This document shows, in pieces, positions 48,372 through 62,125 of a stretch of 64,000 bases of DNA. Positions within the stretch are counted from its first letter, which is position 1; the number at the start of each line of letters is the position of its first letter. Source of the stretch: Serinus canaria (lineage: Eukaryota > Chordata > Aves > Passeriformes > Fringillidae); NCBI RefSeq assembly GCF_022539315.1, contig NC_066322.1, positions 17,370,765 through 17,434,764 on the forward strand, read 5' to 3'. The notes under the pieces were generated by a model, which did not search any database, was not told the origin of the DNA, and was given only the letters and a program-made list of their open reading frames with translations. The translations under genes and the position numbers were made by a program.

Positions 48372-49882
48372 GAGAAAGCCTCTAAAGCCAAACCCTTTGC
48401 ACCGACACCAAAATTAATTTGTCTGAGTTCTCTGGAACTCAAAACTGGAATATTCTCTGGAACTAATGGAAGCATGAGGAGAGCCTTCCCCCTGGAAATC
48501 TTTTCTTTTGCTATCTCTCATGGATACTGGAAACAGTTATGAAATCTTTCAGTGCTAAATTATTTTCCAGATGCAAGTTGGTTACTTGTGTTTTCATATA
48601 ATTCCTAGAACACGAGTTCTGAACTTCTACAGGTTAAATTACCATACTAAGGCTAACTACAATATATATCAAACTTTTATTAGATAGAGGTACTATTCAG
48701 AAATGTCCTGTGGTAATCTGCTTGTATATGTATACTGCAAAAGCTACAGTGGTAGCTACAATGATTCTAATACTACTGAGGGTTTAATAACAACTCTAAA
48801 TCATTGGGCATAATCATATGATCTTATTTTTAATTCTTTCCTTCTTTCCTGGTTCTTGCCAGCAGAAAGACACTTGGCTAAAATGAACTATAGTCTAAAG
48901 GGTACTTGGAGGCAGCAGGACAATGGCATGGAGCCATTTCCCTTTCAGAAAGGATGTAAAACCTCTGGGTAAGCAAGAGTTTGCCTAAGATGTGACCATG
49001 CTAATTTGTGGTTGATTGCTGAAGCAAATCACAGCTTTCTGCTGCAAATAGCTGTCAACAAATCCCTGCTGGGCACACGGTTGAGGTTCCTTTTCCCACC
49101 CCGTGCTTGCAGCAGAGTGCAGCACACTGAAGCTGCACTTGCAGCATCACTGGGAATGCAGTGATTTGAAAGATCTGGAGCAAGAGACTCTTCCTGCTTC
49201 TTCTGTGGCAGAGTGCCCAATGGCTGAAATGCTGCACCCTTGAGCTGCTGCACTACTGACTATAGGGAAACAAGGGGGGGTTCCCAAAAGGAATTACCCT
49301 TCTCCATGGTTTGGTGCAGTACAGTGAGGCTCAGTGAAGGATGTACAACACAGGACATCACTGATACAGAGCTGCACAGAGATTGCAACCCACTGGCTGC
49401 TGAGATAACCTGTCTGCTGAAGATGCTGCTGTCATTTCAGGATGTTGTTGAGGGCATAGAAAATAATACTTAAGAAGTGCTTAAAGTAGACAGCATGCAA
49501 GTGAATTGTAATGCATCGAGGGGAAAATGTGATAAACTACTCAGCCTTTGACAGTACTCTGTGACACCTCAATTTTTGGAGAAAATTATAAGCTTCTGAT
49601 AAAATAATAAGAGAAAAAGAAGAAAACAGAAGTCTATCTTTCATCTGCTTCCATCTCTCTAGTTCACAGGAGTGAATACTTGTACAGAAGCAAGAAGCAG
49701 AGGGTAAAGGGAGATTGAGATGGGAAGAATTGTGATTATACCAAGAAAAGGGGATGTAATCAAGTAACACAATCAAGATTAAAGAAGAAAGAGGTCTTTA
49801 TATGAGCTGCTAAACAAGAGAAGAATAAAAAAAAATGGTGGTCTATAGTATTCCTCCTGGAAATACATAAACACAGTGTGGG
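48372..49882. other. unique DNA, no gene seen
   Basis: Single-copy sequence. TTCTCTGGAACT is repeated at about 48427-48438 and 48453-48464. No gene or element recognised. Confidence 0.45.

Positions 49883-49972
<90 letters not shown>
49883..49972. repeat. compound (GT)n(AT)n microsatellite
   Basis: Six GT units (49883-49894) lead into 17 AT units (49895-49928), a GA interruption (49929-49930) and then 21 TA units (49931-49972). The Tyr/Ile repeat protein seen on the minus strand here is the microsatellite read through. Long AT alternation can extrude as a cruciform and is a frequent site of length change. Confidence 0.97.
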
Positions 49973-49974
<2 letters not shown>

Positions 49975-52900
49975 CTTTCCAGTGGAGTTGCAGCAAAACT
50001 TTTGCTAAGGGATGAGCTGACAGAATAATAATGAAGAGTGTTGCTATAAATTCTCTTAAAACAAAGGGGGAATTTCACTAACATGACATTATTTAGAGCA
50101 GAACTCATTTTAGAACCATCTTTGCAGGTTAACGTGAGCATGTTGAAGACAAAATAGGCAGTGATGGTGTAGTGGTTATATGTGAACTACCACCAATATT
50201 GAAGTTAAAAGCTAGCAGAAGTACTAGAGTAAGTAGAGGACCATTAACTTTCATCTTACTCATTTCCAGTCTTTGAAAGGAAGGTGGAAAGGCAGGAGGA
50301 GAAAGCAGTACTACAGAAAACAGCAGAAAAAATAACTTGATGAAAATTATGCCATATCTGTAGAACTGGAAAGACCTAAAGGACCTATTCCTAATCAATA
50401 GCACCTCTGAGATAAAACAGTGGAAAAGACAGAGAAATTATTCATCATCTGAGATGGAGATAAGAGTGAGAGAAAATTATTAGGATAAATAATAAGCCCA
50501 GTTCTCAATGGTATGGTTTGCCCATGAAATTGTGTCTGTGCTCTGTGATGTGCCATGTTTCAGTAGAATGCAAAATTTACTCTTGAATGCATTTTGAAAA
50601 CGGATTGTGTCATAGCAATACACAGGGGTTCTCCATCATCCTGTGCACAAACTCTGCTCAAAGCCAGAATAGGCAGGATAATGTTTCTCCTTACCAGGGT
50701 AGGGCCAAAAGCTTTCCAGCAGAGAGTAGGATAATTTTTTGGGAAATGCAGTTGAATATGCCATACTAAATACAGCTATAGATTGACACAAAGTTTGGGA
50801 ACTCTACTCCTGCTGTGAAGAGTGGGATGTACCTGGTGGAAGCTGCAAGACTCCTACTGAAATACATTGGAAAGCCACAGTGTGGTGTTAGACAAATTCT
50901 AGGTGTAACCTAGAATTTTCAGGCTTATAAAATAGACAAAATGAAAAAAGAAAAATATAATTTGTGTTTTCAATGAAAACCTTTCCTGTGGTCAGACCAT
51001 TCAATCTGGTTCATCCATATATTGAATCAATGCACACGCTATACAGAATGGAAGAGTAACAAAATAATTCTTTTAGCTAATATCAGCAGATGTCACCTGT
51101 ATCACGGGACTTTCTGTGGCCTGACGTAATGCTGTGTGTTTAGGGTCAAGGAACAATGACCTGTCCAGGAGGAACTGCTCCCTTTTCCACAATGATGACA
51201 GCGAAGAAGTAGGGGAAATATTGGGGACTGTTAGTAGAGTTATTTTCTGTACCTCTCATATCTATTGCCTATTGGGGATGGAAATTCCTGTGCCACATTT
51301 TTTGTAGTGGTTATGTGGAAGAAAGCAGGTAGGTGTGAGGGGGGTGGCTGCTGTGCAGGAGGCTTTCACTCCACAGTATCAGCCTGTCAGTGCCTTTGTA
51401 GGAGCTCTGCTTTATGTTGCAGTGTTGAGAGTCACCAGGAGAGGGGGAAAATGGGGAAAAAGGAAGTTTGGTCAATAAAACAGGCTTGTCCCTTGAGTGA
51501 GAAGCATGAGTGATGTATCAGTGCCTGAACCAGGCTGTAGAGATGTACATCCTCAATTGCATATTAAAGATGAAGAAAAGACTCCAAAAGCCTAAACTGC
51601 CTGTCTTCTGCATGTATTTCTGTGAGCCTGGGTTTGTGCCATGGCTTCAGGTAATGCTCTTGCTTGTTTACACAACCACAGGCTTCTTGGAGCATCTGCC
51701 TTTTGCTCACACCATGATTAAATTGTACAGGGGGAACATGTGTTTCTCAAATCTCCCTGCAGCTCTTTGGGTATGACTGTTTTAAGTTTGACAAGAGGAG
51801 GCAAAGGGTGCACATGAAAGTGTGCCGTTCTGAGTTTGTTCTTTTTGGTGCTTTCATATTGCAAAGATCAATAATTTACCTTCTGTCAAGTGAAACCAGG
51901 AGATTAGTTGCATTAATTTTTGAATGCTTTCTAAGTGTGTGTAAATTGATCTTGCCTTGCTGAAGTCGTGTTTGCAGCCTTACTGTACTGTGGTGGCAGG
52001 GGAGCTACACTGAGCTGTACTGGCTGAATGTACAGCTTAAAAAGCACAATATGTGAATAAACATAGCTGTTACAACAGGAGGCAGGGAATCGTCAACAAA
52101 CTTGTGGTTTGATGGGGCTGGGCACTGTTTTGGATTCGGCTGCTTATCAGATTTTTTCCTCCAAGGTAACGTTTCGTTGTTGTTTGTTGTTCTCAAGTAC
52201 ATCCTCTGCTCTTGGTTTAGCTCATCATCCATACATATGGCACAGAGCTTTAGGCTAATTTCCAAAATGGCCAGTCAGCCCTTACCCAGCCTTTTGTGAT
52301 TGCCAGTGTTTGTGTGTATGACAGGGGTGCCGAAATTCTGTGCTAATGTTCTGAGGTGAGGGGGGGTTTATTTCAGCTGAACGCAAAGCAGGTGGTGCTG
52401 CTCATCCTGAGCACCTTGGTGCAGTGGCACCCTCATGGCTGAGGTGCTGTGTGTCTCTGACCCTGCAGGCACTCTGTGGGTCTCACCCTCCTGCTCCTGC
52501 CTTGCTGCCCAACAGGAATGTGGCCTCAAGTGCCTGAGGCTCCTCCCAGCTGGCCATATGGTTCTCTGCATGCAAGTCTGGGCTCATCAGAGGCTTCTGT
52601 TGCCGAGGAGTGCTTGCTGTAGGAGGGGAGTGATGCCTGCCCTGCAGTGTCTTTGGGTGGAGCAGAGGTTCTTCACACAGGCATTTTTGCTCCATTATCC
52701 CTCTGCAAATACTATACCTGGTAGATATTATTGTGCCACCTAAAACATTCCTTACTTACATTGTTCTGAAAAAAATGCTGGTGATAATCACCCACCAGCA
52801 GGTAGCAATTCCCTTTGAGTTGAGAGGCATCAAATGTCTGATGCAGCACTGCTCCCCTCAACAGCTCAGGAACTACCCTTGGCCCATGGCACTGCTCTCT

Positions 52901-53602
52901 GTGCTACTGTGAACAGATGTAATTCTCTGATCACATCTCTCAGTTGTGCATTGGTTTTGAACTAATGATGTGTTTCTGCGTGCATATCTAGGGGGAAAAA
53001 AAAAGGTAATACTAGAACTCCTCCTTTATTTTGGACTGTATAGCTCAGACCTGCTGTGGAGATACTGCACACAGCACTGCTGCTGTGCCTGGGTTTTTAT
53101 GAAGTCCTTGGAAAGATTTAATTAAAAGTGTTTTCTAGATTTCATCTTCTGCAGGAATGGTCTTTTAAAGATTCTACCCATGGGGTATTGTTTATCCAAT
53201 TTAAGGTATTGAAATGCAGAATATTATTCTGGCATATTTATTCTGTGGCAATCTAGACTGAATTTTTTTCCTAAACAGTTTGCTGTTATGTGGAGGAGAT
53301 GCAGTCCATGTTCTGCAACTGCTGTGAGAGGTGAGATTGAAATGAGTTTGATTTGTTGCTGCATTTAATCTAAAGCCTGCAGGTAACTTGGCCTCATTGT
53401 GTCAGAACACCATAAGTATTTATTGTTTTTCTACTAAAAGATTTCCATAGATATCACTGTCATTTATATTGTTCTGTATTTAACTAAAAATATGTTTTCC
53501 TGCTTGACATTTTCTCTAGTTCTGGTCACAGTACTTCTGCTCTCTTTGTCCACACAAGCTATTCACTCAGTCTCTGGTGCTCACTGGCAGGGTTTGTTTA
53601 GG
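49973..53602. other. unique DNA, no gene seen
   Basis: Single-copy sequence. The only local structure noted is the small hairpin at 50894-50918. A GC-richer interval at 52380-52700 has overlapping open frames on both strands without a recognisable product. Confidence 0.45.
50894..50918. repeat. perfect 11-bp inverted repeat, 3-nt loop
   Basis: AAATTCTAGGT, GTA, ACCTAGAATTT. One such short hairpin per window is near what chance allows, so it counts for little on its own. Confidence 0.9.
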
Positions 53603-53647
53603 AATTGAATCTTGTGATATATTCACAATATATCACAATATTCAATT
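53603..53647. repeat. 21-bp inverted repeat (20/21), 3-nt loop
   Basis: Left arm 53603-53623 (AATTGAATCTTGTGATATAT plus T) pairs with 53627-53647 except at one position (53611 C against 53639 T). The loop is CAC. The near-perfect long arms with a tiny loop are well beyond chance even in AT-rich DNA. Confidence 0.93.
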
Positions 53648-55379
53648 GGGTGTTCCCTCAAGTACACCATGAAGGCATAGCTCTCTCACTGCCATTGCAC
53701 CAGCACTCAGATTCCCCAAGTTTCTCAGTGTGCAGATCACAGCTGACAATCCAATGTTTTGTTACTTGTGCTGGTGGTGCAATGAAAACACCCACTGCTC
53801 TCCTGTGCTGGAAATTCCATTTTCAGACTTGGTTGCCCACAGCTCTTTCCCCCACACATTATCCTGATTTTGCAGCCTGCTCTGCTTTAGGGAATTTCTC
53901 ACCACATAGTCAATTGATGTTTCTTACTGAAAATTGAGCCACAGTAAATATCTGACATGATCAATTCTGTTCACCCACAAAATATGACTGGCCCTTTTCC
54001 TCAGATCCCAATCAATGCCTTCTCCTCTTAATTTGCTTTGCTTTCTACCTTACACTTACTTATTTCTGCAGCCATATTCCTAGGTAATTCCCTAGCTCTA
54101 TTCAAAGGAGTTTGTACCTCTCCTGTGCAGAGTGCTCTTTCTTTGGGTAAAATGCAGTCCTTATATCTTGCAGACCTTCTCCCATGCCAGAAGCTCTCCT
54201 CCCTCTCATACACTTGTCTTGGTCCAGCCTGCTCCCATCTCCATGAGACTCTTCCTGTTCTTGCCTAGCCCCAGACCTTGGTGGGGTCTGTCAGCCCTGA
54301 ATCTTTCACCCTTCCAGGCAGATGGACAGGTCCTAGGGGATGCAGCTGCAGGGCCATGACTAGCTCTGCCCACCCTGCTGGGGAGTGACCAGAGAAACTC
54401 CTGGTATGTATCTGATTTAAAACTTGTATGCTTTTGATTTACATGCACAAAACCATACCAGCTCCTACCCTTATGGTATAATTTCCCCTGTTAGTTTTCC
54501 CTTTCCTGTATGGTGCCAGTTCTGTATTGTTACTCATTTTATGTATCCTTTATCATATTTGTCAGTAAGTTTCCAGCAGACACAAAGCAGCAGGCTCTGT
54601 TTGCAGCAGTACAGCTACCAGAGCTTGGCAAAATAGCAGTGCAAAATCATTTGCATTAGAGCTAATAAAGACAGCTGGAATGGGCCCCAAAATATGTTCA
54701 ATAAACCAATAAGAGTGACTGCTGTTTATACTCCTACTTTAGCAAAACTAACTGGTTTTCATTCAATGTTTATAGTACTGTAATTGTGTAGTGCAGTATT
54801 TTCCTGCAATATAAAACTAATATAATGGTCAATGCCTGTCTTTAAATGCCGACAGTTTGCTAACAATTTCCGGTCTCATGCCTTGTGCATTTTATTTCCT
54901 CCATATGAGGGTAGGGTGAATGCCTCACCATGTACTTTGCTGTAACTCCTGGTAAATGCTGTTTCTTTTATAGTGGCCATTATAGCTATCACTTTGGGGA
55001 ATAAAAACACGTTGTGGTTTTTTTAACCCCAATTCCTCTGTTCAAAATTATCCAGAAACCTTCTGGAGGAGTATAGAGATCATCATTTAGAACAAGAAAT
55101 ATGTGAATTAACCAGTTAATAGAATTCTTTGAAATTCTAGATGCTAATATACTGCTGTAGCTTCCTGCTGCATTCCCCCTAGGAAGCTTAGCTTATCTAT
55201 CCCATGGAAATGATTTATTTAAAATAGAAGTGTCAGACCTTGAGACAATATTATCCTACCAAATCTAAATGTCTTGGAAATATGTGCTTATTCTGAAACA
55301 TGCACATATTGGCTTCCATAAAAGAACATGTTTATTTTTTAGCTTGCTTGATGCATGCCAGCAGTTTTTTATAAAGAGG
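53648..55379. other. unique DNA, no gene seen
   Basis: 53660-54370 is pyrimidine-rich on the plus strand and has open frames of 60-110 codons with no recognised domain. 54640-55379 is AT-rich, single-copy and conserved-element-like in texture. Confidence 0.4.
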
Positions 55380-56110
55380 ATAACTGATAGACATTCTTAA
55401 TAATAATGACAAATAAATAACATCCCTTTCTCACAATGCCTGACAATGCAAGGATACTGTACAGGATTATATAGGCAAAAGTAACAGGCAGGATTTTCCT
55501 TTACCCTCTGCCATACATGAAACAATAAATCAGTCCATACTAAGTTCATTTAGCCATATTTTACATCTTCTAGAACTGGAATTGTGTAGCCTACAAAACA
55601 ATTTATATTTTATCTGTACCATCTAATTAATTAAATGGCCCCAGAGTACCAGACTCACAAATCTCGTTAATAGCTGAATGCAGAAATAAAGACTGTTCAA
55701 CCCTACTAGAATAATATTTGCATATCTCCACCTGCGATGGGTAATAAGTACCTGCCACAAATCAGAATTATGAATTTTGCACGCCTAACAAAACCGCAGG
55801 GGAAATTATACCTCAGACATTCCATAATAATTGCAGCTAAGCTGTTTAGTGCCATCCACTTATTCTGCCTGAAATGTTTAAAGCAGCAACAGTTGTAAAT
55901 GAATTCAGGCACACATTCAAGAGAAAATGTTTTAAAAAGTTTTTCTGTCTTGCCATATGTAATTATCTTTATAGAAATGCTCATCTACAAGTTATAGCAT
56001 GCTCACATTTAAAATTGCAAATTAAAAAGTAAGCTCCTCCAATTAAAGTACATTTTATAAGAGCATCCTTGTAAGTTTACTATGATTATACAGGAAACAG
56101 TTTGGGCCAT
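55380..56110. promoter_or_regulatory. candidate developmental enhancer / conserved non-coding element
   Basis: Repeat-free, AT-rich sequence with a dense set of recognisable factor motifs: a perfect octamer ATTTGCAT (55716-55723, POU/Oct family), an E-box CACCTG six bases further on (55729-55734), homeodomain-type CTAATTAATTAAATGG at about 55623-55638, and TTAATAATAATGAC near 55398. This is the usual make-up of distal enhancers in gene deserts around developmental regulators. No target gene is visible, and motif content alone does not prove activity. Confidence 0.3.
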
Positions 56111-59100
56111 GTTTATCCCATTGATCTCCCAGAATTGGTGATCTGTTCTATAAACAACTGCAGCAAGGTGTTTGATTTTTCAGTGCTTCTTTCCCCAATA
56201 ACCAGTGATTCCTGGGGGAGAGTTAACTGTTAAGGCTTGGACAGAAACATACTGCAATGTGGATAGTCTTTCATAGGCTGGGGAATTGGGACATTAAAGC
56301 AGGCAGAGCGAGTTTCCTCTGGTTTGTTTATTTTTGTGACACAAGTGGGAACCTCATATGTAGTATAGCTGGAGGAACAGTGAGATGCTGGTGGTCTCAT
56401 CTTCTGGTTGGGGGGGTAAAGGAATGAGAATGCCTGACTTTACTGATTGTATAATGACAGGACTTTGAGAGAGCCCAAGAGCTCTTTATAAGCACAGGTC
56501 CTGCTCAGCCAACCACGTTAGGACAACTCTGGGACCTGGATCATGAACTGCTTGCTTCAGAAACACAGGCTGGTCTGTGAATGTGGTATGGACCCAGCCA
56601 CTGTGTGTGATTCTGCTGCTTGGGTTCCCCCTTTATGAACAGAAGCTGAGAGCAGTGGGTTGAAGCCAGAGCACACATGGGGCACGTTCCACCTCTGTCT
56701 CTGGGTTAGGGCATGGAGGCATGGGACAGCACCTGTTCCTGTGGGATCCCTGGTCCCAGCCTGCCACTCTGCAGGAGCTGGCAAGGGACACAGCTGTGCT
56801 ACTACAAACATGAGGCATTAGGCAGCAAACTGGTGGTGACAGCCCTGCTGCCACTTGTGAGATGTATGCATGAATTATTATATTATAGACTTTAGAGAAG
56901 GCAACAGACCAACAAAAACAACTCCTCCTTCACTCTGGGCCTCACTGAACACTTGTTATTTTATAAAGAGCTAGACTTCCCCTTTCTGCAGCAGAGGTGA
57001 ACAGAGCCAAAACTGCAATGTGAACTGTATTTGTGATCACTGAAATCAACTTCGAATTTTACAGCTAGTCTTCTGATTTTGTAGTATTTTTTCTTAGCAA
57101 TGCACAGCACAGGCAAGCCTGCATACATGCATTTAGGCTGCAGGTGAGAGTACACTAGAGGGAAGTGAGACACGGGGAAACCCCATTTCCATCAGATGAG
57201 AAGGGCAGAGACAGCCCAGAAGAAGGCATTTGGAAGGTGCAGATCAGGGTGTCCATGAGGAAACCATGTCCTGGAAGGGGGCTGGCAGTTTGGATGAGCA
57301 TTCAAATGCATCCCTTTGTAGACAAGCAAACTCACCTCAGGGTTAGGTTTATATAATTTTAGCACCAGTCACTGTGGCCTTACAACTTGCAAATATAACC
57401 TCACTATAATGCTTGCTGTCATTCTAGAAAAGGAGCAGGAGAAGCCAGGAGAGGACTGCTCCTGGAGAGGCAGTGGTACCCTCTGCCAAGCCCTGCCAGT
57501 GACATGCAGCCCCAAGGGAATAGGCCCTGGAGTACTGCAGCTCCTGAGCCTGTAAACTTCCACATCTGTATGCTGGAAGGGGAGCACTCATTTTGCCAGT
57601 GTTTTAGTAAAGGATTAAGAAAGAATTAGAATTTATGTATGTTCAAAAGGAAGGGGCAGAGTGGAGCAGGTCACAAGAAGATGATTAAGTCAGGTTGATT
57701 GGCTCTGCCTAGAATGACAGCAGTGAGTGTGAAGGTTTAGAAAAATAGCTGATAGCCTATTACCATGATTAAATGCAGCTTAACACTTCTTTTTGTATTT
57801 TAGAGGACCAACAGATGAGGTCTCTATGGATTTTTTTTTCCCTATTACATAAAATGGCTATAGAAGCTGAACTATAATCCCTCACTAACTTACACATTAG
57901 CCCAGGGCAATAAAGATGTTTTTATTGGAGGCAGATTTCATGAAAAGTTGTTCAGTTTTATCTCTGAGTACTGTACTTTGCTGAAGGCATTTAAGTGTCC
58001 TGTTGGGACACTCTGTCCTGGAAAGCAGTTACTCTCAAAAGGACAGCAAGGTCATTGGAAAAGCTGTATTTTCTGCCAGAGGATCCTGCCCTTTCCCCTC
58101 TCTTCATCTGCCACTTTTTTTCTTGGTTGTGGACAGAAGCCAAGCCACACTGTCAGACTGCAATCCCTGCTTGCTCTCGGGTGGATGCAGATCCAGCACC
58201 AGACAAACATGGCTGAAAGGGAGGCCCTGGGCCTCTGGCCTGCTTCCTCCAGCTTTGTCAAGTCCTCCTTCTCCTCCTGCCAGCAGTGAAGGATCCTGTA
58301 TCTCTGCAGCAAGGTTTCAAGTTTTCAGTTCACACCTGTTACCTTTGGGCTGTTCCCCAAAGCAGCAGGCTGGTTCCCTGCCATAAGTTGCCACTTTTCC
58401 TATCTTTTCTAGAAGCAGTTAAAACCTGTAACCCGACTCCCATCATCTTAACTTGATTTTTGACAGAACCCTTTTCTCTAACCTTAGCAAATGCAGCAGT
58501 AGTTCAACCATCTCTTCCCCAACAGCTCTTGCTGTCCAGGCTGCCTCCCTCTGCCCGTCCCTCCTGGCTAATTCCCTTGATTTCACAGATAACATAACCC
58601 ACTTGTCATCTTTCACCCATCACTTGGTATCAGACTGCAACTGTCTCTTGGCTCTCCCTGTCATTACAGCATGGTTACATTTTTATCAGGACATTCATGC
58701 CTTTTCCTCTTATTCCTGCACTTTCTCTCCCTTCAGCTGGCAGTGGCACATGATAATTACCCATAAACCTGGCTTCTAGCTGGGATTCAGTGCTGCACGT
58801 TTGTTTCTGTGGCTTCTCTGTTTGGAGGACTGTTGGCAGTTCAGGGATCCTCTCTCCCTCTTGGGTGTTCCCTGCTCCCCCACAGAGACTCCATCTTTCT
58901 TTTGGATTTTCTTGTCCAGTTTCATTCTTATAGAGGCTCAAATACATGCTAAAGGTGTAAGGGTATCCCCTCTCTGGAGCCAAAGACTTTACAATCTTTG
59001 CTAGTAGCTAATAGCAGGAAGTGCTAATTTACTGCTACATCCGTGCAGCAGAGTATGGTCGTAGCAGCAGTGCTGCTTGGGCTGAGTCCCCTTCCAGTTG

Positions 59101-62100
59101 TATTCATATCAGCTGGCCTCTTTCTGGAAGGCAGATGAGGAGGTGGCATTAGTGGTTTCTTTCCATAAACTATTATGCAGAGAATAATCTCTGATTGATG
59201 AGGTCATGCCCCACTACCTTACAAAGAAACACATGTGTCTTTCCTAGCTTTAAACATAAGGCCATACTTGGCAATCAGTCAGCAGTTTCTCATTGACTAT
59301 GACTGGCAGGGATTTTTATTATGCTTATTTTTGGTTTTGTTTCCTTCATTTATCTAAATCTAGGAAATATTTCTATTTAATCTTTCAATCTATAAAAAGT
59401 ACAGATTTCATCTTATAAGATGCTTGAAGTATGTATAACAAAATGATGGTTTTCCCTTTACCTTGCACATTCCATTCATATTGTAATTTTTTGTTCGAGC
59501 TTAAGCAGTCCATGTTTCATTAAAAAACCCCACACTATTCATATTTCTTTCATCCCTTATAAGACGTTAAAAGCAGTGTTGCTTTGATGAAATTTGGCAG
59601 GTAAGAGGATCTAGTTGAATCATCTCAAACCCCTGGAGTTTTGGGCCTCCAGCTATTATAGTAGAGCAGCTATGAGTATTCAGAAATTGGTCCTTTGTTT
59701 GCACTGCATTTCCAAGCCATCTGTAGCACACAAAAGCCACAGCTCTCTTTATAGTTCAGAATGAATATTTAAAAGTTCAGTTTTAGATTTTATTTGTAGC
59801 ACTTCACATCTTCCTATCCCATCTGTCTTGTGTCTCAGAACAGTTGCATTCTATTGTACTGGGCAATGGCAGTACTTGGTCTTAGAACCACAGGTAAATG
59901 GTGGTTCCTTTCCATTTGGTATCAGAGTGTGAGGTGTGTGATCAGGATCATATGTGTTTATTTATTCCCATGCACTAAATTATTATTTTATTATTAACAA
60001 GAAGCTGCAAATATCAGGTCATCCAGGCTGAAACTTTCCTGCATGTGCCTGTAGAATGGCAGAAAAACCAAGCAAGTGCATGAGTGCTGCTGGCCCTGGA
60101 TGGTGCAGCCTGGCACCGTGGCGTGGCTGGCAGCACCCACCCCAAACTGGGGCCAGCTGTCCTTGGACCTGTGTGCTGAGCCTCCACTTCCACAGCGTGG
60201 CTGGGAAGTGACAGGTGCCCTGGGAAAAGGGAAGGCACGAGGATACGTCACAGTGAGAGGGAACTCTTGTCATCTGGTGTGGAGGAGGCTGTAGGGAAAG
60301 GGGTTGGAACTGCTCACTTCAGATGGTGCCAGCATATGCATTTGTATATATTCATGTATATGTTCCACGGAAAATTTAGTAAGAAGCAACAGAGCTTTTC
60401 TAAATCGCAGGAAAATAACTCATTGTAGTGATTTACCCTGGTTTAGGGTATTAGCATCTAGTTGTATCAGGTTCTGTCTTTTGTATCTAAACCTTAGCTA
60501 CCTCTGACAACAATGTGCCATTTTTTTTTCTCTACTATGTTTAACTAGATACCGGAAGTCACCTATTTTGAGTCAGAGGTATGAAAAGAGAAGCAACAGA
60601 TCTTTCAGAAAAAAGAATGAGAGTCATCTACCTCCTGTTAAGTCATTCTTCAGTTTTGTTAAATTGAGCATCCCTTGTGCCCTGTCCTGGGCATGGATGG
60701 GACATCCTGGTACAATGTTTGTTAGACTCTTGAGGTATAAATGAATCATTGTCCTTAAAGGAGTTCTTACTTTAATATAGAAGTATATAAATTTATACAT
60801 GTGTATGTGTGTGTATATATGTGTATCACCATCCCTTTTAGAGAAAGAAGTGAAATATGTATGTTAACACATATCACTATGAAAAACTTTTCTATCCCAA
60901 CAAGACCTTAAATAAAGCAATCACATTGCAATTCACCATGAAAATTCACCTAAGAGTTATGTTGTCTTTATATGAAATAGAATTAGAGTGAATGAGTGAA
61001 GACTACAGTACCCTGAAATGAGGTCCTGGGATTAACTAAAGAACAAGAGCTTGTAAAGCCAGCAGTTGAGGTTCTTCAGTGTCTATTATATATTGCCATC
61101 TCATCAGATAAACTTAAAAGGGTAAGAAGTATTCATGTTGTACTGTCATTATTTAATGAAATTAAAAAGAATTGTTTTAGAACAAGCAATTCTGAAATAT
61201 TTGATAGTAATTGAAAGTAGATTCTTATTTAGATAGATCTTTAAAGAAAGCTGTGTGCCAGTCTGGCAGGCATGTTTTCATTGTTTCTCACTCAGTTTTT
61301 CCATGAGGCCAGGCACTGGCTTCCCCAAAGACTGATGCCTTAAGTTTTAGCTTTCATATTTTTCAGATTCTATACTGCCTTAATGTGTAACTTTGAACTT
61401 CATGTAAAGTGTCAGCAAGTTCTCTTCACAGTTTAGTTAGACAAAACAATCCTTTTCCAGCCTGACAACCAAGGACAGCATTGCAGCTCCAGGCTTAAAA
61501 GTGCAAACCACAGCAAATTGAGGAGAGCAATGTGGGAGGATGGGACTTCATAACCTGGAGCTGTAACTGGACAGTTTATCCCAATATGCAAATGGACCAA
61601 AACTTAGGAAAGTGTGAAAACTCGTGGTCTGTCTTGGGTCTATCTTCTGTAGAGCCACAGCCAGGCTCCAGTACTGCCCAAGGTGTATCCTTTGAAGGCC
61701 TTTTAATAAATACTACTTTATTCCTTTAACTCTGTCTAGTCTCTGTTCCAGGTGGCCTCTCTAGGCATCAAGATGAACACCTTATAAAATATTTTAACTA
61801 AATTTCTCACTGATCTGTGGAGGTTTATATCACTTTAAAGAAAAAAAATGGAACAATGAGGAAAGTAATGATTTTTCTTGAGTTGAATAAATCATAGGGA
61901 ATAAACTGCTTCTGGTAGCAATGCCTCCAACACAGAGGTCTGAACCTCCCTGGGAGTCACAGGAGTGCTTCATGGCTGCATTCCCATGAAGATAAGGGGT
62001 GTTTTTGCAGTGATGGGCCTTTTCCTAATGAAAGGCAGCCTCACCTTCTGGCTTTGCATTTTATTACATATTTTTTTTTTTTTTTTTGCTCAGGCTTTAA

Positions 62101-62125
62101 AGTAACAAACTTCTCTTTTCCACAG
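56111..62125. other. unique DNA, no gene seen
   Basis: Single-copy sequence. Open frames of up to 127 codons at 57948-58386 overlap in three frames and lack domains. A short TG/TA-rich run lies at about 60795-60825 and a T run at about 62071-62087 that may act as part of the pyrimidine tract of the next entry. Confidence 0.45.

Noticed and set aside
49760..50141. Tyr/Ile-repeat open frames
   Set aside because: Translation of the AT microsatellite on the minus strand.
57948..58386. Three overlapping plus-strand open frames of 73-127 codons
   Set aside because: They overlap in all three plus frames with a further open frame on the minus strand, which indicates low stop density and not coding. 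No domain was recognised.
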